The notes under the pieces were generated by a model, which saw only the letters and a list, made by a program, of their open reading frames with translations, did no database searches and had not been told where the DNA came from. The translations under genes and the position numbers were made by a program. A stretch of 64,000 nucleotides of DNA from Archilochus colubris (taxonomy: Eukaryota > Chordata > Aves > Apodiformes > Trochilidae): positions 6,758,627 to 6,822,626 of the forward strand of contig CM041092.1 in NCBI GenBank assembly GCA_023079485.1, read 5' to 3'. Of this stretch, positions 33,601 to 45,600 are shown one piece after another; position 1 is the first letter of the stretch; every line of letters starts with the position of its first letter.

Positions 33601-36600
33601 CAGCAGGTCCTCTTCCTGCACCAATAACTGACACTTCTGGCTGCTCCAGGAGGCAGTTGACAAATCTGGTGGTAGGAAAAGGAAAAAAGGAATGATTAAT
33701 TTTCAGCAGTACCCAGTTTGTGAATCTAAAGCCAGAACCTTCCTGTGAGGTTGTTCTCCACACTCTTGAGAGTTCTGAAAGTTCAAGACATTTCTCAGTA
33801 TCCCACTGACACACTATAATCACCTTTTCATTCCTTCACTCCTTACCCTCTACTTTAAAGACTAAACCCTCCTTAGCCTTCAGTTGTTCCCTCCTGCTGC
33901 TCCTTCCTTCATGCCAATACAAGCAGCTGTTCTCTCACAATGTAGGCAGAAACAAACCTGAGTGAAACCTCCCAGGAAGGTGAAGAAAGGCAGAACTATA
34001 CAGCTGTTTGCATTGCAACTCCAGCAGCAGGGCCAATTAGCACCCAGGTTGCAATTCAGCCCCTGAAAGGACCTTTTCTCAATTAACTATAAAGGGAACC
34101 CAGGCTCCTAGCACAGATGTGTAAATGCAACATGAAAAACCTTCACAATGTCACAATGTGATACCTTTTTTGAGCATAGAGATACTGCACTGGTCAGACA
34201 TCACTCCTCTGAACTCCCCACATCTACTCTCTCTCCTGCACAGCACCAAGTAGTAAATAATCTGACAGCAGGGAGTGGAACAACCACTTTCATATGGTTC
34301 CTGAGTGACATGGTTCCAAATAAGAAGGAAACTAGAATAAGAAAATGTAGCTTTGGAGGTATTTCATTCCATACTAGTTATGGAAAAACCTAAGTTACTG
34401 CTCCTTCTAATTTTACCTCTATTGTGATGAAGTTTGTCAAATGCACCTTTTACAGACATGACCAAAAAAAGTGAAATCCCCAGTACTGCCACAATAAAAC
34501 CAAATTTAATTAAAAATGGAAATAATCTCTATCACATGTTTTCAGAGAGGGGCACTTAGGGTTACCAGCATATCACACCTCCAGGCAGCCAAGGGACAGG
34601 GACTTCTATAGCTAGAAATGACTCGAAATGACTCCTTAATAGTTCTGTGCTAGCACCACTTTCATCTCTCCTGAATTTTTAAACTACGAAGACAGGCAAA
34701 AGAGGGAAAAGGAAAAAAGTCACCTTTGTAGATCTTTCTCCTCCTCATTTTCACATTTCTCTACCCCAAATTTTGCTTTCAGAGACCTGGCCCTGGCAAT
34801 GATAGCTTCCACACTCATAATCTGAGCAATGATTTCCTGCAGGAGTTTAACAGAAGTGAAAATTTAGCAGAGGTTCCTTAACACTCCCATGAACACTTTA
34901 AAACTCTATTTTCATTAAGTTTCTCAAGCCAGTATAAAAGCCTTACCTCCAATTTCTTGTCCTCTGGACTAGGGAACCGCAGAACTTTACTGGAATGGGA
35001 TATTATCTGCTTAATCATCTTCTTAACTGAAGATATATCTTCTAGTGCTTCTAGTAGGAGGAAAAGAAATAAAGAAGTTGTCATTATTGTATCAGTGTTC
35101 ACCTTAAAATATCTTCATAATGTATTATTAAACATTATTTACCTTCTTCCTTTACCTTGAGTACAGCTGCATGGATGATGCAAGGCAAGAGATGCCTTGC
35201 AAGGTCAGCTGGTTTCTGAATGGCCAGGTAATGAAGCACCTGGAACAACAGAAAATTTTAAATATTTTAGTGAACAAAACTACTTCCCAAAGACAAAGTT
35301 AACTATGAGAGATGAGTACTATCAGAGAACAGTCACAAGAAGGGAGCACTGTTGTAAGACAGAACCCAAAGGGCAGTTTTAGATGAATCCTTAGGGACTG
35401 TTTACAGTTCCAACAGGTTAGAATGAAACAAAAAAATAAGTTTTAGGAACCCTTCAGTTTCCTAACACACTCATGCAGATAAAAATCTGTTTTATTTACT
35501 AATAATTCAAAGTATCTAGGTAAAAGAGCTTGCAAACTTACAGTCCACACACTAATTATTTCAGATACTTCAAGCACACTGTCCAGCAGCAAGAATTTCT
35601 GATTAACTCTAAACCATGTACAAAACAATTTAATAATGCCAAGAACATAGTGCAGTGATGTCTTAGGGTTTACATCTTGCAGGAAGAAAGGGCTGCTATA
35701 GATCAGACTCTCACTCCCCACAGAGATTTTTACCTTTTCTGCCTCCCTGGTGTCATCAAAGAGTCTCTTCTGCCTCCGGGCTGGCACTGGTTTTGCTGTC
35801 TCCCAGGCCTCTACCCACATGTTGCTGGGAATCTTCATTCGGGCACTCAGCTCCCCCTTAATTACTATGTTGCCCTTTTCATCAACCACTTCCTCTTCAA
35901 TGTAATCCCGAGGGGAATACCACCTCACAAAATCCTCCAGACAACAGCCAGGATTAGCTGCCTGGAATAGAGAAGAGAGAAAATGTCTGCCTGGAAAAAT
36001 CCTATAAAAATGTAATAAGCTGGGAATGAAAGCAGTAGGGTTAAGTGGGTAGATCATAGGCAAAGGGGACAAAATTCAGGGAATTCTGTTCAGTCAGCAA
36101 ACTCTACACTAGAAATGAGTTCTTGAGGATTAAGAGGATTAAAATAAGTATAAAACAAGACTGTGACAGAGAGGGAAAGCCCACACCATCAACAAAAAAC
36201 AAACAAACCTTCCTTTTATCTCCTCAAAACAGTACATTCACTACTTATTTCAGGCCAGCTCAAAACCATACTGCTAAATAAAGCTTCAAACTGTACTTGG
36301 TACATGCAATAAATATGAATTTTCTCTACATTTTTAAGTAGAAGCTTATGCCATTGAAGACTTAAAGCAGCCAATCCTAGAAGAATCACTGGGTTGTATA
36401 AATATGCTTTTGACACTGACTTCTCATCTTCTAACACTCCAGTAACAAAACTCACTGTTTCTTATTCCTTTAGAAATGAAAAAACAAATGTCCCAAAGAA
36501 AAAAACCTTCACAAATAAATACCTCTACACATCTAGAAACACAGAGGAAACCCAGCTTGCTATTCAATATCCCTACCCTGAGTGCACTTCCACTTCCAAT

Positions 36601-39600
36601 TACATTTCTATATTCTGAGTTTCTAGATCACTTGCATCATGGAAATAAAACTACTCCATATATCTGACGAGTCCCTGCTAGTAAACTGATACTGATATGC
36701 TGCAAATATTCTTGCTTTACAGTGCAGCTGTCCTTTTACTGCAAAGTAACATTGCAATAATTAAAATAAATTAAAGACAGAACCTCCAATCTTTAATATT
36801 CAGAGTTTTGAGATCCTGTGTGTGTACTCTTAGCTCCCTCTGCTGAGCTCAGAAAAGAAATGGCATAAATTAACCAAAACAAGCTGTTCCAGTCCCATTT
36901 TCATGACCAGATATCAGGATTTCTAAATAACTCATTTATTATTTTTTATTTTATTTTTATTATTATTATTTATTTTCCAAATAACTCATCCTTCCTACTG
37001 AAGAACAGTTTTATCAACAGGGCTTTATCAAGAGGGTTTTTTCAACTTCAAACTACTTTGAAACTTTTGTGTGTGGGGGGAAAAAAAAAATAAACTCGTT
37101 AGAAAAACCTTCAGAATTGTTCACCACAAGTACCAGGGATAATTTACTGACCAAGAAAGCAGTCTCACATGATTGTTTGAGCAGCAGTACCTTGAAAGAC
37201 TCCATGTCTGAGAGCAGGCAGGCACTCTGCATGCGTGCCCGAAGGTGAGCACCCTCTGCTGATGTCCCCAGTTTTGCCAGAACCTCAGACTGCTCCTCCA
37301 GCAAGTCCTCAGTCATGGGGGCTGGTTCCTGCAACATGGAAAAACAGCTTTACCAACTGCCTCTCCTAGAGCTAGGTCCTGCTACAGAAGGAGAAGGGAA
37401 GATTCCTGTCACTGAAAGTTCTTCCACTCTATTGGTACTCAAAGGCAGTAAGAATTTTGTATTGCTCAGCTGTGTACCTGAAGATAACCCTAAAAAATAA
37501 AATAAAATAAAATAAAATAAAATAAAATAAAATAAAATAAAATAAAATAAAATAAAATAAAATAAAATAAAATAAAATAAAATAAAATAAAACATTCTTA
37601 GTAAAAAAAAACAAAAAATAAAAAACAAAACAAGAAACAAACAAAAAACCCAAAAAACAAAAAACAAAAAGACAAAAACCCAACAAAAAACAAAAACAAG
37701 AAACAAAAAGCAAAAACAAAAAAATAAAAAAACAAAAACCAAAAAACAAGAAACAAAACCCAAGAAAAACAAGAAACAAAAACAAGAAACAAAAAACCAA
37801 CAAAAAACCAAAAACCAAAAACAAAACCAAAAAAACAACAAAAACAGCAAAAAACCAAACAAAAAACCAAAAAGCTAAAAATCAAAAAGCAAAAAAACCA
37901 CAAAAAGCAAGAAACAAAAAAGAAACAAAAAAACACAAAAAACCAAAACCCAAACAACCTGAGTATGCAATAACAACACAAAGACAGATTGCTACAATGC
38001 CAGGATCCAGACAGAGTTCAGGAAGGATTCACCTGTTCCTGTTTTGTTAAGATGGGTGAAAATTCCCCTAAAGCAATGCAGACTTTTTGCCATTAACACC
38101 ATCACTAACAGACAACATTCTGCCTGATTCTCTCATTCCTTTCATGCCAAACAACTCATTAAAAACTCCTCAGGTGACTGAAAAATCAGGTATTCCTCAT
38201 GCATGGCTGATTCCAACCTGATTCCTCTCACACCACTGCTCCTGTTTCACCCCTGCTCACTGTGCAGGAAAGTCTGTGTCAGACAACATCTGTACCTGCT
38301 TGATGACAAACCTGCCTTAAGACAGTGATACCAAAAACTGATGGCTGAAAAGGCCTTTTAGATATGAGCTGAGAAACATTTTGGTTTGTTTTAAAAGGAA
38401 AAACAAAACATAAAATAAAAATAAATTTTAAAATTAAAAATAAAAATAAAATTAAAATTAAAAATAAAAATATTTTTAAATTAATAAAATAAAATTTAAA
38501 ATGAAATAAAAATCAAAACAAATCAAAACAAATCAAAACAAGTTAAACTAAAATAAACTAAACTAAAATAAAGTAAAATAAGGTAAAGTAAAATAAGGTA
38601 AAGTAAAATAAGGTAAAGTAAAATAAGGTAAAGTAAAATAAGGTAAAGTAAAATAAGGTAAAGTAAAATAAGGTAAAGTAAAATAAGGTAAAGTAAAATA
38701 AGGTAAAGTAAAATAAGGTAAAGGAGAATAAGGTAAAGTAGAATAAGGTAAAGGAGAATAAGGTAAAGGAGAATAAAGGAGAATAAAGGAGAATAAAGGA
38801 GAATAAAGGAGAATAAAGGAGAATAAAGGAGAATAAAGGAGAATAAAGGAGAATAAAGGAGAATAAAGGAGAATAAAGGAGAATAAAGGAGAATAAAGGA
38901 AAATAAAGGAAAATAAAGGAAAATAAAGGAAAATAAAGGAAAATAATAAAATAAAATAATAAGATCAAATCAAATCAAATCAATTCAAATCAAATAAGCA
39001 GTAAAATTGAACTAGTAGTCTGGTCAGTCAGCTAGAAATCTTTATGGTGGGAAGACAATAGCAGTTCCTACTTTACAGGAAAGAAAGTAAGGAGAGGATG
39101 TAAGGTTCCTGAAGAGCTGGAAATAAAAAGAAACCTAAATTTAAGATAGGCCAGACTGCTTAATTCTTGTTTTAAAAAACTGTTTTGAGTGAAATGTGGT
39201 AAGGAGATCCATTTTCTCAAATACAAAGAGAAGGTGAGATCTCATTTCAACATCCTCACCAAGTTTTAAAGATGGAAAAGAAGGTCTGAGATCAAAAACA
39301 CTTAGCAATTTTAACAGCAGACCAGGCCACCACCAGTTTATTTATCAATCAACAAAGACAAGTGGACAATAAAGCACCAGTTTGGGTTTGCTGCTGACTG
39401 TGCACACAAGTGGGTTTAACGAGCTGGAACAAGGGGCTGATCCACACTGCGTTCAGTTTCACACTCCTGAGTATGACCCACACTACATGAGGGTCACATC
39501 AAACACCTGGCTCAGCTCCTGCCACCCCACCTGTGTTATTGGGATGTAGAGAGGCTCTCCTGGATGCAGCAGCATCAGCAGCTTCCCATGTGGATGCAGA

Positions 39601-42600
39601 CGACCCTCTGGTTTGAAGTTCACAGGCTCTTTGTTGCCTTCCTTTGCTCCTTTCTTTCCATTGTCCTGCCCGTTGCCTTTAAGATCTTCCGTGTCACTCA
39701 GACACTCAAAAAATTCCTCTTCACTGTCACTCCATGATTCCCAGGACTTGCCAACTTCTTTTTCCTTATCAGGGTTATCTCCAGGCTGCTCAGCCCCTTT
39801 TCCAGCATCACCAGAACTACCAGGTGAACGATCAGACACACTTCCCCTTTTCCCCTCATCTCGTGCTTTCTTTCTTTCAATGCAACAATTTAACATCTAA
39901 CAAGTTAAAGGGAAAAAAAAATAATTCTTTAGCAATTACTTATGGAAACAATGTCACAGAAAAACTTGGGAGAATTACCAGAAAACCCTAATAATTTTAA
40001 AATATAACAATTCCACTGAAGTCGTTGCTCTTGTAAAGATTTTCCCAAGAAATGAAGTCCAGACTCAAAAATACAAGCCCCACTAAAAATTTACAACAAT
40101 ATATTGCTGTAATTTTGACATTTTCCTCAGCAGAAAAACCATTCTTAAATCTGGGATATTTACCTGAAGTTTCTGATGAAGTAAACAGCATCTCAGATCT
40201 GGAGGGCCATTAGCTAATCTAAAAAAAAGGTAGAAGTGTAACCATTATCACTTATAAAGCTGAATCTTTCCCACACATGTGGTCTTAAATCATATAAAAC
40301 CCAAAAGAGGGGCAAATTTCCACACTGAACCCACCCCCACCATTTCAGATATGCAGCTGTTCTACAGTCTCAGAAGACAAGCTAGTGACTGACCAAGCCC
40401 AGATTTATTTTCTAGAGGTCACTTCTGAAGCTCAGAGATCATTCTCAGTAGTACTGTACTGACATGCCCTGCATCTCCAGGTCAGTTCTCCATTTGGAAG
40501 TTAAAAGTTAAATTTTTTAAACACAAAATTAACCACCTCCAGCTACTTTTTAAACTGCAATGATAGTGATCTCTCTGTATTTCAACTTCTATTTTATCTG
40601 TTAGTGTAACTATCTGAAAGTACAAACTAGGGAATATTCCATTCTATGATCCTATAAATAAGTGGCCAATCCATCCTATTAAAAAAAAAAAAACAACACC
40701 ACCCCCAATCCCCCCCAAAAAACCCCAAAAGACAAATACAAAAACCCCAAACAAAAACCCCAAAACAGGACAGATTTTGCTCTACATAGATAGCTCATCT
40801 GGACAGACCCCTTCATTTGGTGTGCAACAAGCTCTGTTGCAGCAAGCAGACAGAACCTGGAAGGGTTGGAACACTTCAGACAGCATTAGCTGCCTGGAAA
40901 GGGTATTATTACACCAGAACAGCTTCCTTAGAAAAGTGACAAAAATAACACCTCATAGCAAAGGTGTTTTGTGTTATATGAGCTCCTTCATTTTTATCTA
41001 ATGATCAACTGGAAGCCAAGTATTTCCATAAGCTTATTTGTTTTTCACCCTCATTGACACACTGGAGTGCACTTTAACTTGAGCTTCTCCAGGCATCTTG
41101 AAGATATCAAAGGAAGGCACAGATGCTTTTCCCTACTCTGTATCCTCTCCTGTTCTAAAGCAAGTAGGATAATAGTGGAGAGCACTTGCAATTAAAAAAA
41201 CTCATACAGTGTGTTTATACTGAACTCACTCTGTTCCTGAAACAAAGAATATTTTCTATGACAAAGCAACAAAAGAAAAAACCATTCTTACCCTGGAATA
41301 AGGTAGTTGTTCTCCCATCTGTACCGCATTTCCAACACAAATTCTTGCCAAAGATGTGCCACTCCTTTTACTCCTCCATGGTAGAAGTTTATCATACAAA
41401 GACATAAAGCTAGTTTGTATGTCAGGCTATCAGAAGGAGCAGATTTAAACTGACTGAAGAGATTCTATGTAAGAAATAAAAAAAAGTGGGAAATGCAGAA
41501 ACATTTTTTCCAAAACCATATAATCTCTTCCCCAGTTGTCAAGACAAGTGGATAACTAGTATGTTATGCCTGCAAGTACAAGCTACCAATAACTAAAGTC
41601 TTTGGAAGGAAAAAAGCAATCAAATGGAACAAAAACATTATAAAATTCTCTATTCCAATCTAGACATTCCACAAAGTTAAGCTTCTCTTTCCAAAAATTA
41701 TCTATTACAAGACACAGGGCAACTACAGCAAAGTCTTTATGAACACAGACTCCAAATGGCTTTCTGTCTCTTATGAGTGCCCATTGATAAAACTTACATA
41801 ATCTTCATTCTCTGGAGGAGGATTGTTTCCTGCTGAAGTGCTAGTTCTGCTTTCAAATCCATCTGAAAGTTTGTCAGCAGCATCAGGAAATAAGAACTTG
41901 AAGAAACAGGAAAAATAAATTTTAAAAACTCAGCTTCCATTAGTATGTTTTTCCTGCTTTTCCCACTTCCTACACAAAGCTACCACTGGCTATTCACCAG
42001 CAGCCCATATAAATGAAATGGTTGGGATAGTTCAGAGTTCAATTTCAGTCTACTTATGTTGCACACATGTGTAACAATTTAGGCTGTTTCAAGCAGCTGA
42101 TAAATGCAATGTGTTTTCAGACACTTTTATGTATAATTCTGCTGTAAACTATAAACAAAATGCATCAATGGATGACTGTTTTATATAAATGCTTTATATA
42201 AAATTTTGTATATAAATTTCATGTGCATGGACAGTTCACTTACCAGAAGAATGGTGTTCAGAACTTCATTGTTTAAAGGTGATTCATCCACACCTCTGTG
42301 TTTGCGGATTTTTTTCTTTGCACTGTGAACCATATTTGTGACTGATAATTTATGGATTGGGACTGGTGCTGGCTCTGTCAGCTTTGACAGGGCATGGCTG
42401 ATATCACCAACCTCTGTAAAATAAAATAAAATGCAATAAAATACAGTTAATTAAACTAAAAACCCACAAGATCATCTCCCTAAAATTTCACCTGTCATAT
42501 TGAATTTATTTGTCTTGTGCTTATGTTGAAGAGCCAGTGTTTAAACTTTGTTTATGCATTACACCAATGAATACACTGCAGGTCACAAAGACTGCTCAGG

Positions 42601-45600
42601 CATATGCTAAAGCTTTAGATAATCCTTAAATAAACCCAGTATTAACCACTCTATGTATGACCTTACAGGCTATAAGCATAATTTTGTTTTAGAGTCCTCA
42701 GATAAGTTCCTCAAATCAAAAGATTGTTTCTAGACTTGCTGCTGGTAAACTTTGGAACCTCTGCAATAAAATGAATTAACATCATTAAAAAGAGGGCAGA
42801 CAAATTTAAGTGACTAATTGCCAGAAGCCAAAAAACCTCATCTTAGCAAACATTTCATGAAAATTAGAGGTAAGGAGGGCAAAAGAGACTGGATGTCAAG
42901 CACTAGGAGTAACACACTCCCTACTCAGCCTCATACCTTTGTAAACTAAATAGTGAGCTCCTTCAAAATTAAGACCAAATATAATCAAGCAAAATACACT
43001 GATACAGGCAATATTTGCAGTGAAGAAAAAGTGACAAGAGGCAGGAAGGAAGGGAACGTTCACCATAAGCAGCAAGAAAAGCAAAAGAGAGGGACAAAGA
43101 AATCAAAAAGACATCAGTATCTATACTGTTGGAATGAAGAAATAAGTTTGGCTTGTTTGGGTTTTATATTTTTCCTTAGAATTCCTCAAAAGAGAGAGAA
43201 TGACAGCAAAGCCTTCCAAACAGATTAAAGACTCTTTTAAACTGCCAGTTAAAACGTGCACTGCATAGTACTTCAGAAAGCATAATAAAGTGGAAAAAAT
43301 ACAAAAACACATGAAGTGATGTAGACAAATCTCTCTGATGTGTGCTCAATACCAATGCTTGTAGATCCTAGACAAATTTTAAGATCTTGCTTTACAGTGA
43401 AAAAAACCAGCCAACTGTTCTCTGGGATGTGGGAGCTAAGCTTGTCTGAAATTCATGAGACATTATAACTGGTAGCACTCACCAGAAAATTACCAGTAAT
43501 ATTACAGAAAAATGCCTAAGAGTTGCAAGCATAAACACCAATTGATCTGAACTGAGGAAAAGGGAGCAGGGAAGGTAAAATAACATGAAACACTTAAAAG
43601 CAAGTAACACAAATCAACAAGATTTTACCTTTTCCTTCCTCTTCAAATGTAGACCTTCCAAGTATCTCATCTGTTGACTCCTTCCGACGGCAAAGCTTGA
43701 AGAATTCAGTAAGAAAGTCACCTACAAAAGAAACAAAAAGTTTCTGAACAACTACTCAACACCTAACCCAACAATAAGCTGACTCAAAATTAAGTCCAAG
43801 AGACACTAATTTTTTTTTTTTTTTCATCTGAAAGAACACAACAACTTGTTCTGCTGCACAAATACCTTTAAACCACCCAATTAATGCTTAGGAAAATGCA
43901 TGCCTACACAGCTGTCAATCACCTCTCCAAAGCACAGTTCTCCACACACTGTAACCCACTTCCTCACCCAAAGCAAGAGGAAAGTTTTCCCCACAAGCTA
44001 AAAGGTGGGGATGGACAACAGCACATCTTTCCAAGCATCCCAATCCTTCCTGTCAGACAGATTAATTCAACTAAGGAATGGATATATGCAAAAAGCACTT
44101 AATAAAATGTAAAGATTCTGTGAAATCTAGATTTTCTCTGAACACAGACAGTAAACGCTTATTCTCTGGGAAGAGAGAATAGCAGGGAAGCTTGTGGTAG
44201 CTTGTGGACACAAAATACCCTAAAACAGAAACTTAGAAGTTTGTGTTCTTGAAGAAGAAGCCCAAACTATTGCCCACTCAAAAACTAAGAGGCTGAGGAC
44301 ACAGGTCATTGGGTAATTGACAATTCAATCCTAACTTCATCACTTAGTAGCTTAAAAGCCATAAGAGAAGATAGGGAATTCTGATGTCTTACCCAACAGA
44401 CACTGAGGGTTATCTGCTTTTCTGACTCTCACAGACCACTGGGGTGCTTGCATAGGATCCAGATCACTTTAAAAAAAACAAAGCCAGTGTCATGCTGTCA
44501 CCAAAAGAATGCAAGAGGAGTATCACACCCTCAGCAAATGTAATGTCATAGCCAGTGAGGCCATGGAAGCCACAGAATACATTACATAGAAGAACATGAC
44601 AAACATCCTAAAATGCAAGCAAGAGTCACTGTTCTCATGTACATACATAACATGAACAAAAAACACATGAGAACAATTCAGTTACAACTAAACTGTCTTC
44701 TTCTAAAGTGTATTGATGTTCAAAAATGCATTTCTTAATTATTAAAACCATAAACCACTTTTTCTCTTCTTTATTAAGTATCAGTATACACTGTTCTTCC
44801 TCGTTAGGTTTAGCAGAAAATCTGGATGATAGTTTTTGGGAGAGGGATGTCAGTTGTTTCTTTTTGCTTTGCACAAGCCATTATCAGATTTTCCAAGAAA
44901 TATGCACAAAGCTTTTAAATCTAGCATGAAAATATGCCCAAAAATGGAAGTGTACATTCTGTTGAGATTACAATACAAGAACATTTTCTCACTATTTGAA
45001 ATGCATTCCAAACGAAGGTGTTTTCCCAAATGAGATGTTCTATCAACTGACTGTAGCATTCCTCCAAATGGGTTCTCTTTCACATGCAAAGCCAAACATA
45101 TTTTAGATGTCACTAAAATGCAATAGTTAGCAAGTACACTCCTAGACATTTGCAATTCAGACAAAATACTTACGAATAAACATCATTGTCCACAATTATA
45201 CCTTCTGTTAGGTCAGGCCATGTAGTAGCTAAATGAAGCTCACTGAAACAAAACAAGATTTAAATCTTTAGGTACTAGCAGAAAATGTTCTTTCCATCAT
45301 AGTTCTTGAAAGGTATTTATGATGGTTCATATTTAAGTCCCTCTATGTATTTTGCAGCTCCATCCAGAGCTGTGCATATTTTCCAATGAGTTTTCTCTCT
45401 GCATATATTCTGCTGGTTTTTCTGCAGCATCTCATCCAGTATTACACTAAACTTTACCTGGCATACAGCTCTTTCACAGCTCCCCTCTACAGAGGCAGAA
45501 ATTTGCATTGTATTTGAGGTATCCAGGTTCAGAAGAAAGCACAGCCTGCATGAATTGCCTACAGCATTAAACACTAATACATTAAAATGATTCCTAGAGT

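Noticed and set aside
37350..37981. Long overlapping - strand ORFs rich in Phe, Cys and Leu
   Set aside because: Three such ORFs in overlapping frames arise from the AAAAT and A/C-rich tracts; base composition explains the absence of stops.
38571..38945. CRISPR-like repetitive array
   Set aside because: Units are contiguous without unique spacers, low-complexity and in a vertebrate intron. It is a minisatellite.
38558..38968. 136-residue - strand ORF of Phe/Leu/Tyr/Thr repeats
   Set aside because: It is the translation of the C-free minisatellite. The period follows the DNA repeat, it lies in a RAB3GAP1 intron, and there is no sign of codon-level constraint.
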